A stretch of 64,000 nt of DNA. Source: Giardia muris. Taxonomy: Eukaryota > Fornicata > Diplomonadida > Hexamitidae. The stretch is from the NCBI GenBank assembly GCA_006247105.1, contig CM016926.1, positions 682,001 to 746,000 on the forward strand, written 5' to 3'. Below the pieces are notes generated by a model that worked only from the letters and a program-made list of their open reading frames with translations, had not been told where the DNA came from and ran no database searches. Below, one piece after another: positions 62,401-64,000 of this stretch. Position numbers and translations under genes: made by a program. Numbering within the stretch: position 1 is the first letter of the stretch; each line of letters starts with the position of its first letter.

Positions 62401-62989
62401 GCACATCCTTCAGCGTTGTTCTTGCACTCAAAAAGTCAGCTTGGACGTTACTATCAAGTATGTCTCTGATGAGAGCTATCAGAGCTACCAGGCTCGACGT
62501 GGGGAACTAGGCTCGCTCTCCTCAACGGGCAGGTCGACGAGCACCTCATCCGACGAGAATCAACAGGCTCATACGAGTAGCACCACGCAGGAACCGCCCC
62601 TGAGTAGGCACGAGCCCCCGAACCGTCAGCTTTTCAGTCAGTATTGCCCTCAGTGTCACTGCCCGATGTGTCTCGCGCGAGCTGACAAGGACGCCGTCCT
62701 CCCGTCGTCCCTTCTGTCTCGGGACGTATTCTTCGACTCCGAGTTCGGGATGGACGCGTACTCTCTCTTCCTCTTCCACCATTGGGCCTCCCGAAGCTAT
62801 GGGACCGTGTATGCCGAGCCGGGCTTCCCGGTCCGCCGAACCTGCGTTCAATGCGAGCGGTTCATGGACTCCCACGGGCCTTGTGTTAACGTCTCGACCT
62901 GGGTGCATCTCCGTACGCGTCCTCCTGCTAGACGCGCACCCCTCGTGGCCGATGCCGCCCTACCGGTCGAGCCAGAATTTTGGGTATAA
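59450..62989 (+). CDS. PDK1: PDK1-type AGC kinase with PH domain and a roughly 700-residue C-terminal extension
   Basis: A 1179-residue protein. The kinase domain (about 12-305) is intact: glycine loop EGSYGKVY, AIKVI (catalytic Lys), YVHRDIKPQNILL (about 135-147), DFGT (about 156), YGTAVYLAPE and DVWSLGCIMYELLTG. DFGT and the absence of the AGC hydrophobic tail motif point to PDK1. A PDK1-type PH domain (about 358-465, RRRRFVLTDFPRLFYIDPE) follows, as in the family. It would phosphorylate the activation loop of other AGC kinases. The extension has a zinc ribbon CDQC-x9-CNVC (469-485) and scattered Cys/His pairs up to the end (YCPQCHCPMC; CVQC). Other PDK1 proteins end shortly after the PH domain. 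The extension's role is unknown. Confidence 0.9.
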   Translation: MASDAHDSMDAYAILEYLAEGSYGKVYRAVHRRTGLEVAIKVIDYSALEKRRLNYMIQREVRAISKLNTLRAVVHFYSWFPVHNTKHFVLTMEYAGLGDLSTLVKCYGALPEAWCRFFLAEIVVGLEGLTSARYVHRDIKPQNILLTRDGHVKISDFGTIKDLTEEELEMAEGRTDFVARPLGVAVDRKPKQDSHERASVYGTAVYLAPEANLAGPIYESPLDVWSLGCIMYELLTGKPAFMGNNELNIFFSTANTQTPIPTDASRAAQDLVAKLLTKDPCRRFAGGWPAIKRHPFFHGVNFELITEQKPPFEPKIIYSDLSDYNAVGGSNWERRRPDRATRADFNIAPTTDYGFLQRFLMPSERVLFTTDVIKRRALRVDRRRRFVLTDFPRLFYIDPETMIQKGSVDLTSASLRVTRVEQRVLEFSQKTNCFSVEVSTQDICDKFLNLLTKIISTNGADSASAELICDQCGAKLLKSGFCNVCGNVAQGEYKGPSTIQCIMQLDPRWLPTAEKKAFFNDYLALKSDVQPELDNVYAVTRFRVQESLQRAAERFRRQSSDVVVTRLSHHRRNSRLPTSSPTSSAYSQLDDSKVQVSAAPEHDFFEFFQQNDPPGEGDGLGSFDASIGRDDLKALDPAGLPVDTPNVLPEGSADLRCLLAKVYAVSVASENIKYPTLPLPRILVLGSDHLITKYEENFPYTTCLLATLRLSTMRFLRMPPIADTAASSLLSTCLCTCTAKRRDRLSRTIGQTYDLMTDHTAACYSCGGDVYKTARHEPLNANFESRPPRVRVPMVLCPEGILCAAKMLMSSSSVQHSPASASASGYPDLRPQTITDEEISAVVYPDAGVRSSGHQQEPLSHSCSCNVSFDEVIHESQSYRTRASWGVEMVASYYYKLDSGLVPERLREELYLPEERKAACIHHSIQRAPGVVGAPRRCDLQELNFIRDQTVWESKSWYAYLHSTGYCPSITHENFLTSKFKDIQHILQRCSCTQKVSLDVTIKYVSDESYQSYQARRGELGSLSSTGRSTSTSSDENQQAHTSSTTQEPPLSRHEPPNRQLFSQYCPQCHCPMCLARADKDAVLPSSLLSRDVFFDSEFGMDAYSLFLFHHWASRSYGTVYAEPGFPVRRTCVQCERFMDSHGPCVNVSTWVHLRTRPPARRAPLVADAALPVEPEFWV

Positions 62990-63019
62990 AGCAGCTTCTA
63001 TTCTGGCCCTTTTGTCCGA

Positions 63020-64000
63020 TTACGGTCCTAGGTCTGCCGTCCGAAGGATCGTTGCACCCCCTTCCATCCCAAGGTTCTGGAGGAGCAGGTCGTCGGTTGT
63101 TATGAAGGCCGAGGAACGGTCCGCACTCCCACGAGATGAGCAAAGAAGGCTTGGGGGGACGTTACCACTTATGCGCAGCTCCTTTGAATCTAGTCGTGCT
63201 TGAAGCTCCTGTACGGTTCGTTCCAGGGTCTCCACAATTGCCCCGAGGGCCTCGTTATCTTCTCGAAGCGCCGCGATCTGCCCCACGGCGCGGCGGTATT
63301 TGGCTCGTTCTGTGTCCAACTCCGCGCTGAGGAGGCTATACTTCTCTTCACCCCCCTCTTCCGTGCGGGCCTTTCGCAATTCATCAAGCTCTCTCCGAAG
63401 CTTCTCGATCTCATCCCGCTGCCCTTCAAGTATCCGCTTCCGAGCGGAGTCTACGAGCTGTTCACGCCTTTCTCGCTCAGTCCGTAAAGTTTCCCGCAAC
63501 TGATCCAGTTCTGCTCGATACTCGGAGGCCCGAGTGCCAAGCTCGCGTCGGAGGGCGGCGTTTTCCTCTCCAAGAGCTTCAACATGACTCAGGGCAACCT
63601 CCAGCTCATCGTTACGCTTTGGCCGAACGGTCCGAGGATTCCAGGAGTTGGGGCGACATACCTTTTCCACTCCACCATCTGCCGAGGATATCATCTCCGT
63701 ACGACGAGTACGACCGGTTCTCTCTGCTATCAATGCCTCCTCGAGCTCTCGTACCTCGACCTCGCGCGCGAATAGCTTTTCCTTCAGCCGTTGCATGCTC
63801 TCCTTCAGTGCATGCGCCTCTGTGGCGCTTAAAGCCTGGCCGCTCCTCGTCGCCCGGGACTGAGAGCGAGAGGCTGCGCGAGCATCTGCTAGAAGCAAGG
63901 TTTCCAGAAGACGTGTGCATTCTCCATTGGGATCGGCGAGGTCAAGAGCTGTCTGGCCGTTCCAATTGAGGAGGGAGATCTCGTCATGGAGAGGTTCGAT
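63020..64000 (-). CDS. Ankyrin/coiled-coil protein (5' partial)
   Basis: The frame runs off the right edge. Its first codons in the window (63899-64000) read ISLLNWNGQTALDLADPNGE, the end of an ankyrin repeat. The apparent first codon at 63898 is TTG and is not a start. So 326 C-terminal residues of a longer ankyrin protein are seen. After the ankyrin end comes a long coiled coil (about residues 50-280) with heptads such as EALGEENAALRREL, interrupted by a short Arg/Pro stretch. The tail is disordered. It belongs with the 21.1-like ankyrin family. It converges on the PDK1 stop, 30 bp away. Confidence 0.8.
   Translation of the reverse strand: MEPLHDEISLLNWNGQTALDLADPNGECTRLLETLLLADARAASRSQSRATRSGQALSATEAHALKESMQRLKEKLFAREVEVRELEEALIAERTGRTRRTEMISSADGGVEKVCRPNSWNPRTVRPKRNDELEVALSHVEALGEENAALRRELGTRASEYRAELDQLRETLRTERERREQLVDSARKRILEGQRDEIEKLRRELDELRKARTEEGGEEKYSLLSAELDTERAKYRRAVGQIAALREDNEALGAIVETLERTVQELQARLDSKELRISGNVPPSLLCSSRGSADRSSAFITTDDLLLQNLGMEGGATILRTADLGP

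Overview
This window reads as a very compact eukaryotic chromosome segment from a diplomonad, almost certainly a Giardia species. Species-level assignment is not supported from sequence alone; Giardia muris or a relative is possible. The evidence is as follows. The sequence is tiled almost end to end by long uninterrupted ORFs on both strands, with spacers of a few to about 180 bp and several 3-8 bp overlaps. Start codons sit directly behind short A-rich runs. AGTGAAY, the Giardia-type poly(A) signal, lies at or just behind many stop codons. The gene content is typical of Giardia: ankyrin proteins with TALM-type repeats (21.1-like), pseudokinases, Cys-rich EGF/CxxC surface proteins, one dynamin, and flagellar genes. 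No intron, tRNA, rRNA, transposon or CRISPR array was recognised.

Layout. 1-6.3 kb (+): the 3' part of an ABCC/MRP transporter, a pseudokinase with a poly-Cys tail, and an ankyrin-RING protein. 6.5-14.5 kb (-): a large EGF/CxxC surface protein, centrin, an ankyrin protein with a degenerate kinase-like N-terminus, and an ankyrin-RING protein. 14.6-20.6 kb (-): a small unknown protein, a Neo1/ATP9-type P4-ATPase, a PIG-U-like membrane protein and a 119-residue unknown. A 71-residue ORF (+) follows at 20.7 kb. 21-27.3 kb (-): dynamin, phosphopantetheine adenylyltransferase, serine palmitoyltransferase subunit 2 and asparaginyl-tRNA synthetase. 27.4-30.8 kb (+): a second EGF-rich surface protein. 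30.8-36.2 kb (-): a DEAD-box helicase, an Ser/Arg-rich protein and a CEP164-like tandem WW protein. 36.2-39.2 kb: an LSm-like protein and a minimal NOT2 (+), a CHFR-like RING/PBZ protein (-), and a Mahogunin-like RING protein (+). 39.2-44.3 kb (-): a Vps39-like protein and a small membrane protein. 44.3-50 kb (+): a PPIP5K/Vip1 inositol pyrophosphate kinase. 50-57.4 kb (-): an SF2 helicase, IFT57, an ankyrin protein, a coiled-coil protein and ribosomal protein eL27. 57.4-63 kb (+): an ABHD hydrolase, an unknown protein, and PDK1 with a very long C-terminal extension. At the right edge (-) is the 3' part of an ankyrin/coiled-coil protein.

Functional themes. These are not operons, but several cellular systems are represented. 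Flagella and basal bodies: centrin, CEP164-like, IFT57. Membrane lipid and GPI biology: Neo1-type flippase, PIG-U-like, LCB2, and PPAT, which supplies CoA. Vesicle traffic: dynamin, Vps39-like. Signalling: PDK1 and PPIP5K, plus catalytically dead kinases. Ubiquitin: four RING proteins, three of one RING subclass. RNA: AsnRS, NOT2, LSm, DEAD-box helicase, eL27. Surface: two Cys-rich proteins with different C-terminal anchors.

Several ORFs had to be trimmed to an internal ATG because the longest reading frame begins at TTG or runs into a neighbour. The first and last genes continue past the window edges.
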